Source: Toxonevra muliebris (taxonomy: Eukaryota; Arthropoda; Insecta; Diptera; Pallopteridae). Taken from it: 64,000 nt of DNA. This document shows, one piece after another, positions 12,955-24,735 of the stretch (its first letter is position 1; each line of letters begins with the position of its first letter). Made by a program: the position numbers and the translations under genes. The notes below the pieces were generated by a model, which was not told the origin of the DNA, made no database searches, and was given only the letters and a program-made list of their open reading frames with translations. The DNA lies in the NCBI GenBank assembly GCA_963691655.1, contig OY829329.1:52057279-52121278 (forward strand), in the 5' to 3' direction.

Positions 12955-13230
12955 TGTTTAAAATTGGAAAAAATAGACTTTGGCAGTTTTCTTTTTTTTT
13001 TTAACTATAATATTTTATAATAAAATAGCTCATAAGTATCTTAATAAAGAACAAAAGAAAAATATTTTTTGACCACTTTTAATTCCAGATGGCGGTGGTA
13101 AAGGCATCTCCAAAAAAGTTTATTTTTGGTTTCAGGAAGGACTCCGAACTTCCTAATAAAGATAAAGACATAACCTAAAAAAGATTTTGTGCACTAGACA
13201 TTTCTCTATAAGTGGAACCACAAAAATGTG
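12955..13230 (+). repeat. Dispersed repeat of about 270 bp, copy 1
   Basis: This block aligns with 31090-31350 in the same orientation. Shared phrases in order are AAAATTGGAAAAAAT, ATAAGTATCTTA, TGACCACTT, AAGATGGCGGCGGTA/CAGATGGCGGTGGTA, GACATAACCTAAAAAA and TTCTCTATAAGTG. The order and spacing are conserved although the match is only moderate. It lacks coding potential and inverted ends, so it could be the 3' tail of a LINE or an old MITE. Confidence 0.65.
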
Positions 13231-13680
13231 AAACTTCCCCCTTCCCCTTTTTACGGTATTTTTTCTCAAAAAATGAAAAAAAAACATATGTTGACTGACC
13301 TATAGAAAAAAGAGGAGAGAGAATATTCCAATCGAATGCATTTTGGTTTTTCAAAATAAGTTGAGTAAAATTCGAGATTTCAGTCCTACCAGTTCAGAAA
13401 ACATAATTTTGGGAAAAACGCTTTTAAAGTTTTTTTTTAAACAATTTTTACTTTTAAAAATTAAGAAAGTGATATTTTTGTGCAAATTACTTTTAGTTTG
13501 CCATCCCTGGTGCATACTGAAGGTTTTCAAGTTCTGTCAACTTCTTTAGATGCTCTGACTGGGCCATTTTTCTCGCTCTTTCTGTTGGCTTGAGCTATGC
13601 GAGTTTCGTTGATTTTCAACGTCAAAAAACGTATTTTTTGGTGATTATTATTATTAAGAAAAGGTTGCGGCGACTCGAAA
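13231..13680. other. Non-coding, nothing recognised
   Basis: AT-rich. Open frames at 13343-13549 and 13527-13724 have no family resemblance. Its right end abuts the LINE remnant and may be the 3' untranslated tail of that element. Confidence 0.4.
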
Positions 13681-14102
13681 TTCAGGCACTGCGACCTAAA
13701 ATATCTTTTGTGCCAAAGCCCCAAAATTTAGACAAAATATGTTCTGCTATCCTAATGAAGGCTAGAACTTCTTTTGTGCAAGAAGTTTTGATTTCGTTTG
13801 TAGATAAGAACGGATTTCTAAAAATACCCCTTCTTTGCCGAGCCAAGGTTGGACATTCACACAGAATGGGCGATGTCTTCTCATCATCCTCCATATATAG
13901 ACGACATTTTGTTTAAAGTGACAAACCTAATTTACTTTGGTGGTATCTGACCACAGTGGCCAGATATTAAGCCTACTAACAATCTGAGATTTAGTTAAGT
14001 TCATGGATTTGGTGAGAGTGAGAGGAGATATGAGTTTCTTTGCCTGACTAAGGTCCTGAACGGAATGCCAATAAGATGGCAATTCTTCCCTCACCCACGC
14101 CT
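13680..14102 (-). pseudogene. Non-LTR retrotransposon (LINE) ORF2 C-terminal remnant
   Basis: On the minus strand, 14102 to about 13990 reads AWVREELPSYWHSVQDLSQ, then AKKLISPLTLTKS and IVSRLNIWPLWSDTTK. This matches the conserved tail W..V..QAK.LI......GLLTGHW.L found after the reverse transcriptase in jockey/I/R1-like LINEs. After a stop and a frame change it continues at about 13900 as CRLYMEDDEKTSPILCECPT, a C..Y...H/P...C.CP zinc-knuckle-like motif, then LARQRRGIFRNPFL. Everything upstream (endonuclease, RT) is missing, as is usual for 5'-truncated insertions. A mariner abuts its upstream end. LINE identity is solid; the clade is not decided. Confidence 0.8.
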
Positions 14103-15337
14103 CTTTTTTTGTTTTTTGTTAAGTTGGTACATCTGTTGTTGATATTCCCTCTAAATCTTAGCCTCATAGCTTGCCATTTGCAAAAGTTACGTAGCCAAGA
14201 GTACATCTAACTCTGTGTGTATTGGCGATTTTTTACAATTTTATTAAATTGCATAATATTAAATTTTGCGTAAAAAACGGATTCAATGGTGCGCGAACAT
14301 TGCAAATGTTGGAAAAGGGTTTCGGCAACGAATCTCTAAAGAAAACGGTCGTTTACCAGTGGCACGAACGGTTCAAAAGTGGTCGTGAATCAATCGAAGA
14401 TGATGAACACAGTGGCAGACCATCGACATCGAAAACCGACGAAAACGTTGATAAAGTAAAAGAAATTTTTGTCAATAACCGCAAATTAACCATCAGAGAA
14501 ATAGCAGAAGACTTGAACATTGCCTATGGATCCGTCCAAGACATTTTGGTAAATGATTTGGGTTTCCGTCGTGTAGCAGCAAAGTTGGTGCCAAAAGACC
14601 TCAATTTCATGCAAAAAAGAGACCGTGTTGACGTCGCAAAAGACATGATTTGCGAAGCTGAATCCGATCCCACACTCATCAAAAGGATCATTACTGGAGA
14701 CGAGACGTGGGTTTATGAGTACGACACGCAATCCAGACATCAGGCAAGTGAGCCGAGACCAAAAAACCACGTCGTTTTCAGTCAAAAAAGAAGGCAATGT
14801 TCACGGTTTTCATGGATTACAACGGTGTAGTGCATCATGAATTTTTACCAGAAGGGCAGACAGTAAACAAAGATTATTATTTGGGCGTTATGAGATGTTT
14901 GCGTGAAGCAATTCGCCGAAAGAGACCAGAATTGTGGACAGAAAACTCGTGGATTTTGCACCATGATAACGCACCGTCGCACAGTGCCATCATTATTCGT
15001 AATTTTTTGTCGAAAAATGCAACAAATACCATCCAACAGCCACCGAATTCACCTGATTTGGCTCCCTGTGACTTCTTTCTGTTCAATCGAGTTAAAAATC
15101 CATTACGGGGAATGCGTTTCAGCAGCCGAGAGGAAGTAAAGGAAAAATCGCAGGAAGCACTGATGGACATACCGAAAACCGAATATAAAAAATATTTCGA
15201 GGATTGGATTAAGCGCTGGCATAAGTGTGTCGCAGTTGATGGGGATTACTTTGAAGGGGACAATATAGATTTAGATGAATAAACTTGTATTTTAAATTTT
15301 CTGAATAAATTCCGGGAACTTTTTGATCAAGGTGGTA
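14103..15337 (+). mobile_element. DD34D mariner element, 5' end truncated or diverged
   Basis: The element holds the transposase described separately. Its 3' end has the typical mariner terminal phrase CCGGGAACTTTTTGATCAAG then GTGGTA, ending near 15337. A matching left repeat (TACCACCTTGATCAAAAAGT) is not found upstream. The left part instead begins abruptly, next to a LINE remnant, at about 14103 with what looks like internal 5' untranslated sequence. The left terminal repeat has probably been lost, so this copy could not be mobilised in cis. Confidence 0.8.
14222..15282 (+). pseudogene. Mariner transposase, one frameshift
   Basis: Mariner transposases cut and paste at TA sites. The N-terminal half has paired helix-turn-helix regions (IKFCVKNGFNGARTLQMLEK, VVYQWHERFKSGRESIEDDE, the linker HSGRPSTS, then LTIREIAEDLNIAYGSVQDI). 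Catalysis would use Asp in TGDETW, Asp in HHDNAPSH and Asp in SPDLAPCDFF; exactly 34 residues separate the last two, giving DD34D. The tail KRWHKCVAVDGDYFEGD is typical. The coding sequence changes frame at the A run 14761-14766 (one A too few for the expected RPKKPR); upstream of this the frame ends at 14830, and downstream it runs to a stop at 15280-15282. The start at 14222 is uncertain because the expected N-terminal Met region is diverged. Only one clear lesion suggests a fairly young copy. Confidence 0.92.
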
Positions 15338-16600
15338 TTGTGAAATAAGTAAAATTTTTCCAATTTTGAAAATTGAATTTATTTCATTTCGTTGCAGTGC
15401 AACAAATTGCTGCAGTTTTATTTTAGCACTCATCCCGTGTTTATTTCTCCCCTTCTATAGAACTCGCTGGCCCATTTCTATTATTATTGTTAGTCAACCA
15501 GTAAGCGTGGTATTAAGGTAAAAGCAATGTAACAACAACAACAATTTGAGTACCAACATTTTTGATATGTTTGTTTGTCTTCCCTTTGTCTCTGCCTGAC
15601 AACAGTTCAGAAGTTTGATTACTAAAGTAACTTTAGCTTTATTCTCTACGCGCTAACACTTTCAATGGAGTATAATATCTCAACTCCACTACCCAAGCCA
15701 GCAGCTACTACACTTCAGTTACAAGTTTTGTGTTGCTCCAAATTTAATTTTGTATTGCTGTTGTTCAATGTGTTTTTACCAAATGCAATTTATTTTCCAG
15801 TTACATAGTGTTAATTTGATTTTTTTTATTGCATGGTTTTTCCATGAGGATTTTCTTTTTACATTATAACAACACATGTTTACATAATAATGCGAAGAGT
15901 TTTATAAAGTCATTATTATTATTATTATTACGGAATCTATCATCAGCTATACTCATCACATGAGCCGCATACAAAATGATTTTATCACACAAGTATGAAG
16001 TATGTTATTCTTTCGCCATAGTGGCCACACACATACATTCACACATAAAACTATAAAAATGCTTGAATAGTTACGCTAAAAAAATTAGCATAATATTATA
16101 GTACGACAGTCTATTATCATGCCAACATAAAGGCATAGCAGCGACCATCGTCAACAGCACGGCGGGTGTAATTTACTTGTAATTTCTCGCCTGTCTAGTC
16201 AAAGCGGCGCGATTGAGCGAAAAAGTCATAACACATATGCAGCTATGTAGTACGAGTAAGTAGACATACGTGTACACAATGTTTGTGAATTATAGTTAAT
16301 GCTAATCCTGACCCAAATACTCAAAAAATTCAAAACATATAACATCAGCGAGTGTGTTTTGAAATTTTCTATGCGGCAATTGTCGATAGTTTGACATTGA
16401 AATCTCAAATTTAAATTGCTATTAAGATCATCAGAATCAAATGAGTGAAACTTTAGTTCGTTTGTGTAGAATGCTCTCTATTGGTAGTTGATGGAACTCA
16501 TACAAAATTGGGTTTTAAAGTTAGAGTTGAAGGTAGGCTGGATAGACTAAAACAAAGCACTCAGTCACAAAGATCATTGTACTATACACGAGATAGTGCC
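15338..16600. other. Non-coding, nothing recognised
   Basis: Ordinary AT-rich DNA with an ATT tract near 15910-15930 and CAA runs near 15533. No coding or element signal. Confidence 0.5.
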
Positions 16601-16601
16601 A

Positions 16602-16950
16602 TTAGAAAAAAGTAAAAAGATATGTGAGGGGATAAATGGGAAAAAGAGAGGTCTGAGGTCTCTCAACCTCGAACTTCTTTCTTTTACTAATGAACCTTAG
16701 AAGCTCAGGAAAAAGGAGAGTATGGATATTATTCATACCCAAGACATAATTACCCAACAGCCATAATCTGGTTATCGCGAACGCTGGACAGCTACAAAGA
16801 TAATGCTCCGTAGTATCGTCGTCCTCAAGACACGATTGGCAGGTTGGACGTGACGGTGATGACGTCATATGCTGACCACATGTGTTGTGCCCTGTGATGA
16901 GACCCACCAGTAATCTCAGTTTCAGAAGAAATTCCGCTGATTACCTGTTA
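16602..16950 (-). pseudogene. LINE C-terminal remnant, second family
   Basis: Read on the minus strand from about 16945: EFLLKLRLLVGLITGHNTCG, then QHMTSSPSRPTCQSCLEDDD, then TTEHYLCSCPAFAITR. This is the GLITGH plus C..C...H....C zinc-knuckle-like end of non-LTR retrotransposon ORF2, with the knuckle residues all present. The frame then runs to a stop at 16602. The family differs from the remnant at 13680-14102 in sequence. RT and endonuclease regions are absent (5' truncation). Confidence 0.8.
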
Positions 16951-17778
16951 GGTTGTCTAACGAAGCACTTTGCGTGTTTCTTTGGGTTTCTTGTATCCAA
17001 AGAACTTTTATAATGGTGTAAAAATTACGAAAATCATTCAACTGGAACTTAAGTTCTAGCTGCTTTAAACTGTCATTTGTAAGTGAGGTACGTGCCTCTA
17101 GTGTAGTTTTTTTTAACCAAAATATGAAATTTATAAAATTGTGTCAAAATATCGATCTTAGTATTGCAAAAATCTTATTTTCAATACTGTCCATTTTTCG
17201 TACAGTGTTGACAATCTAAATCTGCACACTAAGCATCGCTATTGTACTTTTCATGCTTTTCTAAAGATATGAAGTGTGAAAAATTAAGAAATTTGGGGAA
17301 ATACACATCCAAATATTGGCTGTACTATGAAATTTATAATTAAGTTTAAATTTCAAAAAAATTTTGAAAATAGAAATCCATATAAAACTACGTCGCCTTT
17401 TTTTGTGACAAAATGCAAATACACCCCGCACAACATAAAAAGCCGCACATGGTTTTTTGTAAGAAATGAAGAAAAATTTACAAAAGGTCATTGATTTTTA
17501 TTTATGAAATTTGGTTTATTACAAACTTAAAAACTATTTTTTTCGTTTTAATTATGTACAAAAAATAAAGTTATATAACAAAAGTCAAAAAACCATAAGT
17601 TAAATATTTTTTCACAACAGGAATCTTTCCAATAATATGCATTAAAAAACACAATAATCCAAAAAAAAATTCATTTTCTTTTTAAGTAATAATGTTGATT
17701 GAATATCCGTAGATAGTTTAAAAATAAAAATTTGGAAAAAAGAAATATTAAGTCGATCCACCTTCCGCCTTGATGACG
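16951..17778. other. Non-coding flank, probably the 3' side of the Tc1-family element
   Basis: AT-rich. The segment 17400-17480 (CCCCGCACAACATAAAAAGC) could belong to the terminal region of the adjacent minus-strand Tc1-like element, but no convincing match to a right-hand inverted repeat was found. Confidence 0.35.
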
Positions 17779-18009
17779 TCATTTATCCTGACATGGCATG
17801 GAAATATAAAGATTTTTCAGATAATCATTTGTTATTTGGTCGAACCAAATTTCTTCAACAATTCTTTTGAATCCTTGCACCGTTTTTGGTCTTTTTTCCG
17901 AGAACTTCCTTCCCATTATAGCCCAAACGTTTTCCATTGGATTCAGATCAGGGCTATTTCCTGGCCAATTTAGGGATTCCACGCCAAGTTCATCCTTGAA
18001 AGTTGTAAT

Positions 18010-18090
18010 CTGAAAAGCCAATTCCAAAGATAATGCAATAAATAATAAAACAAACTTATGGAATTGAGGAAAAAAGTCGAATTTACTTAC
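18010..18090 (-). other. 81-nt spliceosomal intron inside the Tc1-like transposase
   Basis: On the minus strand it begins GTAAGT (18090-18085) and ends with the pyrimidine-rich TTGGCTTTTCAG (18021-18010). Removing it joins CHRAQS to ITTFKDELG and restores the standard 34-residue Asp-Glu spacing; leaving it in makes the spacing 61. It is a multiple of three without stops, so read-through would not truncate the protein. Confidence 0.88.
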
Positions 18091-18552
18091 AGATTGTGCT
18101 CTATGGCAGGGAGCCGAATCACCTTGAAAAACCGGATTGGCTATTTTGTCAGTTAATTGTTCTAATGTTGGTACGACACCTTCCGGTATAATATTTTTGT
18201 ATTTTACTGCGTTTACAGTTCCCTCCAGAATAGTTAAAGAGCCAACTCCATACCGGGTAATGTCACCTCACACTAAAATGTAAGGGGAATGTTTCACAGT
18301 GTGAGCAATGCATTCTGCGTTAAATCGTTCACCTTACGGCGCACTGTAGCATGCCCATCTGGTCCAAAGAGATTGAATTTGGATTCATCTGAAAATGCAA
18401 CTCTTGACCAATCCTCAACGGTCCAGTTTCGTCTCTCACAAGCCCACTTAAAACGTGTTTGCTTCGTTTTTTTGGGTAAGAAGCGGTTTCTTAGCAGGTG
18501 TTCTTGCCATCAAACCTATTTCGTTAAGACGGTTTTGTATGGTTCTTACGCT

Positions 18553-19446
18553 TACTTTCCGGTAACTTTCGGGCAACTTTCAGTCAACTTTCAGTCAATT
18601 TTCGGGCAACATTCGGGCAACTTTCCGGAAACTTTCGGGCAACTTTCAGGCAACTTTTAGGAAACTTTCGGGCAACTTTCAGGCAACTTTTAGGCAACTT
18701 TCGGGCAAATTTCAGGCAACTTTCTGACAACTTTTGGGCAATTTTCAGGCGACTTTAAGGCAACTTTCTAACAATTTTCGAGCAACTTCCGGCAACTTTC
18801 AGGCTTTTTTTTAGGCAACTTTCGGAAACATTCCGACAACATCTAGGCAACTTTTAGGCAACTCTCAGGCATCTTTCAGACAACTTTCAAGCAACTTTCG
18901 GGCAACTTTCAGGCAACTTTTAATCAATTTTCGGGCAACTTTCAGGCATATTTCGGGCAACTTTCCGGAAACTTTCAGGCAATTTTCGGGCAACTTTCAA
19001 GAAACTTTTAGGCAACTTTCAGGGAACTTTCGGTCAACTTTCAGGCAACTTTCGGGCAACTTTCAGGCAACTTTCTGACAACTTTCGGCAACTTTCCGGA
19101 AATTTTCAGGCAACTTTCGGGCAACTTTCAGGCTTTTTTTAGGCAATTTTCAGCAAACTTTCCGGCAACTTTCGAGCAACTTTCCGGATATTTTCAGGTG
19201 ACTTTCTGGCAACTTTCAGGCTACTTTCCTTCAACATTCCGGCAACTTTCAGGCATCTTTCAGACAACTTTCAGGAAACGTTCAGACAACTTTTAGTCAA
19301 TTTTCCGGCGACTTTCAGGCAACGTTCGGGCAACTTTCAGGGAACTTTCGGTCAACTTTCAGGCAATTTTCGGGCAACTTTCGGGCAACTTTCAGGCAAC
19401 TTTCGGGCAACTTTCAGGCAACTTTCTGACAACTTTCGGGCAACTT
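18553..19446. repeat. 11-bp minisatellite (CAACTTTCGGG/CAACTTTCAGG), about 80 copies
   Basis: The + strand is a run of 11-bp units alternating CAACTTTCGGG and CAACTTTCAGG, with scattered 10- and 12-bp variants and substitutions. It lies inside the coding frame of the minus-strand Tc1-like transposase, between the DLKKDMC and KVSVRTIQ segments. Coding sequence resumes immediately on both sides, so the array arose in or was inserted into the gene. Confidence 0.95.
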
Positions 19447-19663
19447 AACTTAACACACATATCTTTTTTAAGGTCATATCTAAGCTCTGCTGCTGTTTTG
19501 AAGCGATCTCTCAAGCTTAACCTCATTAATCTCCGAAAAATCTTCTTACTGAACTTTCGTTAAACCTAATTTGTGGAGCTATTTCACGACCGGACACATT
19601 CCGTTCAGATAATGCGATAATAGCTGATTTATTTTCTTTTGTAAATTGAACGCTTTGAGACAT

Positions 19664-22600
19664 TTTGTCAAGAAAACGCATTTTATGGAAAAAATAACTA
19701 GTTCACTCACCGATATTTTATGCAAAACTAAACTTAAATGCCTTCTCACAAAAAAAAATTCTAATAAAATGCAAATGCGGAGTGTAAATGAAAAACTCAC
19801 AGATGAATGGAAACTCGCATTCACATTTACACTGCATTAGTGAACCTAACAGTTTTTATGTGTGAAAAAAATAAATAAAAAAAATTTAAAAATAAACGTA
19901 AAAATTTCAGAGTAAATGTATATTTTTATCAAATAAATTGAATTTTATCCACTATGAAGTCTACACACACATACATCGCCCTTAAAGTATTGCCCAAAAT
20001 TTGTTTAATGTGAATTATTAAATTTTCATTAAAAATGTTCACCGTTTCACTAATTAAAAATTTACACATAATTTTCACACTTTTTTGCTCCCTGCCTCCT
20101 TGTTATTCTCTTATGATATCGGTGAGGTTAGCAACGCTTAATTTCACATTCATAAAATAAACAATTTTCATGAAAAATTAATTAAGAAAAATGTCAAAAA
20201 TAGATTAACACTAAATGAAAGAACAAGCCAACGTGGCAAAAATTCAATTTTCAATTAGATTTACATTATTTGTTCAATGTTTTGTGTGTGTGTGTGTGTA
20301 TGCTAACAAGAGTACTGCCTCATGCTCCCCTCACTTTTTACAATTTACCCACAAGCATGCAAAGTATTTTCTTCTCATTTAAACAAAAAATATTCAAGAA
20401 AAATTTTTCTGAAATCAAATTAAAATTTTTTTTGTAAAATTTTCATCATCATTGTTTTCTTGCTCTTTGTTCGTCTCGCTGCAAAAGAACATTGCAAAAC
20501 AAAATGTTGCAACGAAGTAAAGGTACCTGCTGCTTGCTTGTCTGCCTATTGTTGTTGTTGTATTATACATGCTACCAAAAGTATTAAAAAAGAAACGCGC
20601 GCGATTTGGTTTTTAACAAGGCGGAACTGAAAACAGTAATGAAAAAAAAAGAAGAAATGTGTAAAAACGCTACTAAAAAAGCAGTAGCAATAGTAATAAC
20701 AACAACAGCAGCTACAACACTCATTGTAATTTGTTTGCAATAATGTTCGTTTAATCTAAAGAACTTCCCGTAAATACATATATATATATATAGATACAGG
20801 GTCAGTAGCGGGGTTTCGTAGATGGGCAAAGAATTTGTATATCCTTTTTAGTTTTCACTGAAAATTTTTACTATAAAAACTAAAAAAAAATTTGATCTTC
20901 CGTAACGAAGAAGTGGGAAAGGGGAGCTGTCTCTAAATCTTGTCAACCCATCCCCTCCACCTTCCACATCTCGTTAACTTGACTAGTCTTAGTTGAATTG
21001 ATTTTTCTTACTGAAATGTTAAAGCTTGTTTGAATACTTTTAAAATCGAAAACTGACTCTGATTTTATTTTGAAAAGCCACATTCTAAACGTTCATTATG
21101 ATCAAAGAACCGCCGCACCTGCCTCCTTTGAAAGTCAGATAACGAATTCACAATAAGTTTGGTTAAAACTTAACATAAATTTTGATCTGAATTTGTTTTA
21201 TAAGACGCTAAGATTGTCGGGTCATATACTTGTGATTCGCATATAGTTTTCGGCCGATTTTCGGAGCTGGCCTCACCCATCCCTCGTAGAAGTCGAAATA
21301 CGTTTGAGATTAACATTTTCGTTCATCATTCATTTCTTTTCCATTCTAGGGCTTTGTCTGGCGTAAAACTTATTTGGTAACCTTTCAGTTTAGAAATATT
21401 CTATATAAATATAATATCCTATATATTATCTCAGCAAACATATAAGATTAAATTACTGAAATTTCGAATGAGCAATATTCAAAAAAAAAATTAATTTCCA
21501 TTTTAATTTTAATCTTAATATTTTCGTTTTTGGGACTCACTCTGTATTTGCATATATTTAAACTAAACATTGTATGTATGTCTGTAAAGTGCTGGATGTG
21601 CTTTAAGGATATGTAAGTAATAGGGTGTATAAAATTACCTGTGGTTTAAGTAAGTTGGAAAGAATGGGAGGGAATGAGAGCTACAAACATACATGCTAAA
21701 GTTCTTTCATTTATTGCCTGCATTTAGGTGCTTCTTGTAATCACAAATTTCTTATCCGACAAGGCAATTTTTTGTGCTTAGCTCTTAGTCTTACGTGTTT
21801 GGGGGCTTAACAATATCAACAATCGACACCTTGAACAAGAAAAACAAAATAGCAACAATATGTTGAAAGTTTAAGCGTTAAATTACTCAAAGCTTTCCTC
21901 TTTCGTAGTATACTTTTTCGCACGCTTCCTTCTTCTCCACCCACCCAGTGAAATACAAAGAAAAAACATTTCAGAAGAATGAGAATAAGGAAAACAAAAA
22001 GCAAAAACAGTGTATCTCCTCCTACCTGCACCGATATTATAATAAAAATCTGTGCACAAACAAACGTTAGCACCACCCGCCTAAATGTATGCAATGTTAA
22101 ATATCTTTTCTTTTTTTTAGTTCTACTTTAAGCTCAATTTTATCTTTACCTATAGTATTTTCTTCAACATATTTCAACTGTAAATATGATAGCACATGTT
22201 TTAAAAGAGAAACGACGCGCTCAATTGTGTCAGTTAAGCATAGCAACAGTGAAAACGGCGACGAGGAAGGGGGTGGGGATAAAAGTAATTGGCAACTTTT
22301 TGTTGCAAACAAGTAAGACTCGTTGAAATTCTGAAATAATAGTAAAAATTTACTTTATTTTTTACAACGGGGTGCATGCATAAGTAGACATGCTGAAAAG
22401 TAGCAGGGGAAATGTTTAAGGAAAAAAGGGTCGAAGAGTGGGAGGAAGGTAGAAATAGTAGAAGTAAATGAAACGAAACAAAAAATAACGTTGTGTATGT
22501 CATTAGCAGCTGTAAGGGTAATTTGCTTCATTGTTGTCCAAATGTTTGTTTGCTTCTTTTTTTTTATGCTTAAGGTAGTATAGATAAAATTACATTTTGA

Positions 22601-24180
22601 GGTTATTAACCATTAAAATGGACTCGTTTTTCTTGTCTTCCTTCACATTAACATATTTTTCTTTTTCGTCGACATTAATTAGTCTCATTCTCATTGCTAA
22701 TTAGAGTTTGCATATACATCTATTGTTTGTTTCTTTTGTTGTCATTTTGTTTGGATTACATTTTTACTTATTTTCGGAGGTAATTATGAGCACAAGCTTT
22801 TATAGTCTCATGAGTGAGATCAATGTGAGTTCAATGTTTGTAGGGCAAGATTTTGTATATCTTTTTATATCCGTTCAACACATTTTCGTAGATAACCTAC
22901 ATAGTTTTTGGAATATATTAAAATAAACAAAATGTTAGTAGTATTCAGTGGTCAGTCAGTTTGTATTGGCATTGCATGAATATTCATTCATGCGCAATTG
23001 ATATTCTTAACGTACTGGTGTATCTACTACTCTTAGATCTCTGCACTGTCAGACTCAGTGAAATATATACTGGCTACTGAATCTATTTACCTTATTCAAT
23101 ATATAAACCGAACTTTCATACAAAGCTCCGATATATTCTTCCCAACAAAACCATACTGGACAAGAAATTTTATAGGGATTGTGAGTTCCGGGTCTAAATT
23201 ATCTGTGTTTTCAATGTAAGTTTCTATTCGAAAGATCTCTATTAAAGGGGCTATTATGTAGGCTGCATTTCTGACAATCAGAAAAGCCGAGGATCACCCG
23301 TAAATATTGTAGATGGACAGTTTTTTGCTTCGAGACTGAAGTTGAAATTACCCTGAGCAAGATTATGAAATATTCACTTTCTCATTCAGATTGACTTCTC
23401 ACTAGTGCCAAGACAAAGAAAATATTGGTCAAAATACAACTGCCAATAACATCGGAATTGAAAATAGTGAAGAGCTTCATCATAGTATACACGGCAAGTG
23501 CAGGCTAGAGGAAAATCATGTAGGAAGTATACGCTCCAGGATTGAAATTCAATAGACTTTCAGGGGGAATTTTCTTCCGAGGTTCGTTCAGAAATCGCTT
23601 GAATAATGTTAAGACGGATATACTAGCTTATTCACAGAGAAAGAGCAGAAAGGCTGGTGTTCCCACCTTCTCGGAATTAGACCCTTGACTCTCGAGGCTC
23701 ACATATTCATTGAAAGGTTTCCAGTCATAATCGAGTTGTCCAATGAAATAAAGAGATGCAGATGTGTGCCGAAACATAGAAGGTTTTTTTGAATTTTTTA
23801 TTTTTTGTCATCCGATTTTCTTTGAAAACTTTAGGCTAGATTCTAAAGTAAACATTTATGACATTCTCACTTCAAGAAAAGCAGTACAGTAAAACAGAAT
23901 AATAAAACTGGGCAAACGTTATCTACAAACGATGGTCCTTTTTTCCAAGACCTGCTTAAGACCTCAATATAAATATTAGGAAATTGTAATCTGCACAAAA
24001 TAAAGTGAAGCACTTTATGTAGCTAAGCGAAAAGTTAAGTGATTTAAAAAATTACACCCATCATCATAAACATCTATCTTGAACTACACTGGAAGAAAAA
24101 ACAGTATTAATTTTAATTCGAAAAGGCATTGATGAAGACCTTATGATAATAATATGTTTTCAAATGAAAGATGTTCGTTT
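19664..24180. other. Long non-coding stretch
   Basis: The first 200 bases are the 5' flank of the Tc1-like gene. The rest is AT-rich with TG repeats near 20283-20300, TA repeats near 20778-20792 and CAA/CAG runs near 20700. The GC-richer part 23000-23780 looks like old element DNA, but no motif can be assigned. No gene supported. Confidence 0.45.
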
Positions 24181-24735
24181 TGAGTTTGATTTGAACATGA
24201 ACATATTTAAACTAAATGTGAAAGTCGTTAAAACCAGAAAGTATGCTGTGCATTGTTATTTACTTTTATTTTACAAATAAAATTTTTTTTAACCGAGTTT
24301 ATTTGTATTTAATGTCTTTTGTACTTTTTCAATCAATTAATCAAGAGTTTGATTTGAATATAAAAATATTGAAATTAAATATGAATATGGTTGAAGCAAT
24401 TCAAAAGATGCCTCTGAAGGAATGCAGTACTTTTTTATTTACACCTAGTTTTAAAAATATGTTTTTGAATCAAATAAGTTCGTATTTGAGTTTAATTTGA
24501 GCATTAAAATATTTAGATTAAATATGAATGTTTTTGAAACAATTAAAAAGAGTGCCCAAATTTTTATTTTTTGAACAAAATCAAATAAGATTTCAGTTAG
24601 ATGTGAACATGAAAATATATAAAATACGGAAAGGTGTGCCTAAAAGTATGCAGAACTTTTTTCTTTTCTTTTTTTAATTGTTCCGATTAAATTCATACTT
24701 GAGTTTGATTTAAATATGAAAATATTTAAACCTCT
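24180..24735 (+). repeat. Diverged tandem repeat, 100-165 bp spacing
   Basis: The phrase GAGTTTGATTTGAACATGAA then ATATTTAAACTAAAT recurs, diverged, near 24182, 24347, 24487, 24590 and 24702. A second phrase (AAAAGTATGCAG/GGAATGCAGTACTTTTTT) recurs between them. The uneven spacing means units have suffered indels. Confidence 0.6.

Larger units (their letters stand above)
17779..19663 (-). pseudogene. Tc1-family transposase, decayed, with an intron and a minisatellite insertion
   Basis: Minus strand, start ATG at 19663: MSQSVQFTKENKSAIIALSE then NVSGREIAPQIRFNESSVRR, the Tc1 N-terminal helix-turn-helix, then a stop and frameshift, RDRFKTAAELRYDLKKDMC, an 11-bp minisatellite of about 0.9 kb, then KVSVRTIQNRLNEIGLMART. 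The core follows: WSRVAFSDESKFNLFGPDGH (first Asp), a frameshift, IAHTVKHSPYIL, a TGA where Trp is expected, YGVGSLTILEGTVNAVKYKN, VFQGDSAPCHRAQS (second Asp), an 81-nt intron, then LNWPGNSPDLNPMENVWAIM (Glu) and the stop at 17779. With the intron removed exactly 34 residues separate Asp and Glu (DD34E), as in Tc1. Several lesions make it dead. The terminal repeats were not identified. Confidence 0.93.

Noticed and set aside
13590..13916. A 108-codon + strand frame
   Set aside because: Antisense shadow of the LINE remnant, whose minus-strand zinc-knuckle-like motif is recognisable.
18289..18660. A 123-codon + strand frame
   Set aside because: It is the antisense of the Tc1-like transposase running into the 11-bp minisatellite; the minus strand explains the sequence.
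17420..19870. Terminal inverted repeats for the Tc1-family element
   Set aside because: CACAACATAAAAAGC (left) and CACACATAAAAACTG (right, minus strand) are similar but too short and AT-rich to be trusted; AAAATGCAAAT also occurs on both sides, but in direct orientation.
22097..22503. Minus-strand frames with Ser/Leu-rich hydrophobic segments
   Set aside because: Low-complexity CT/AG-rich sequence; the membrane-like look comes from composition. No start or exon context.
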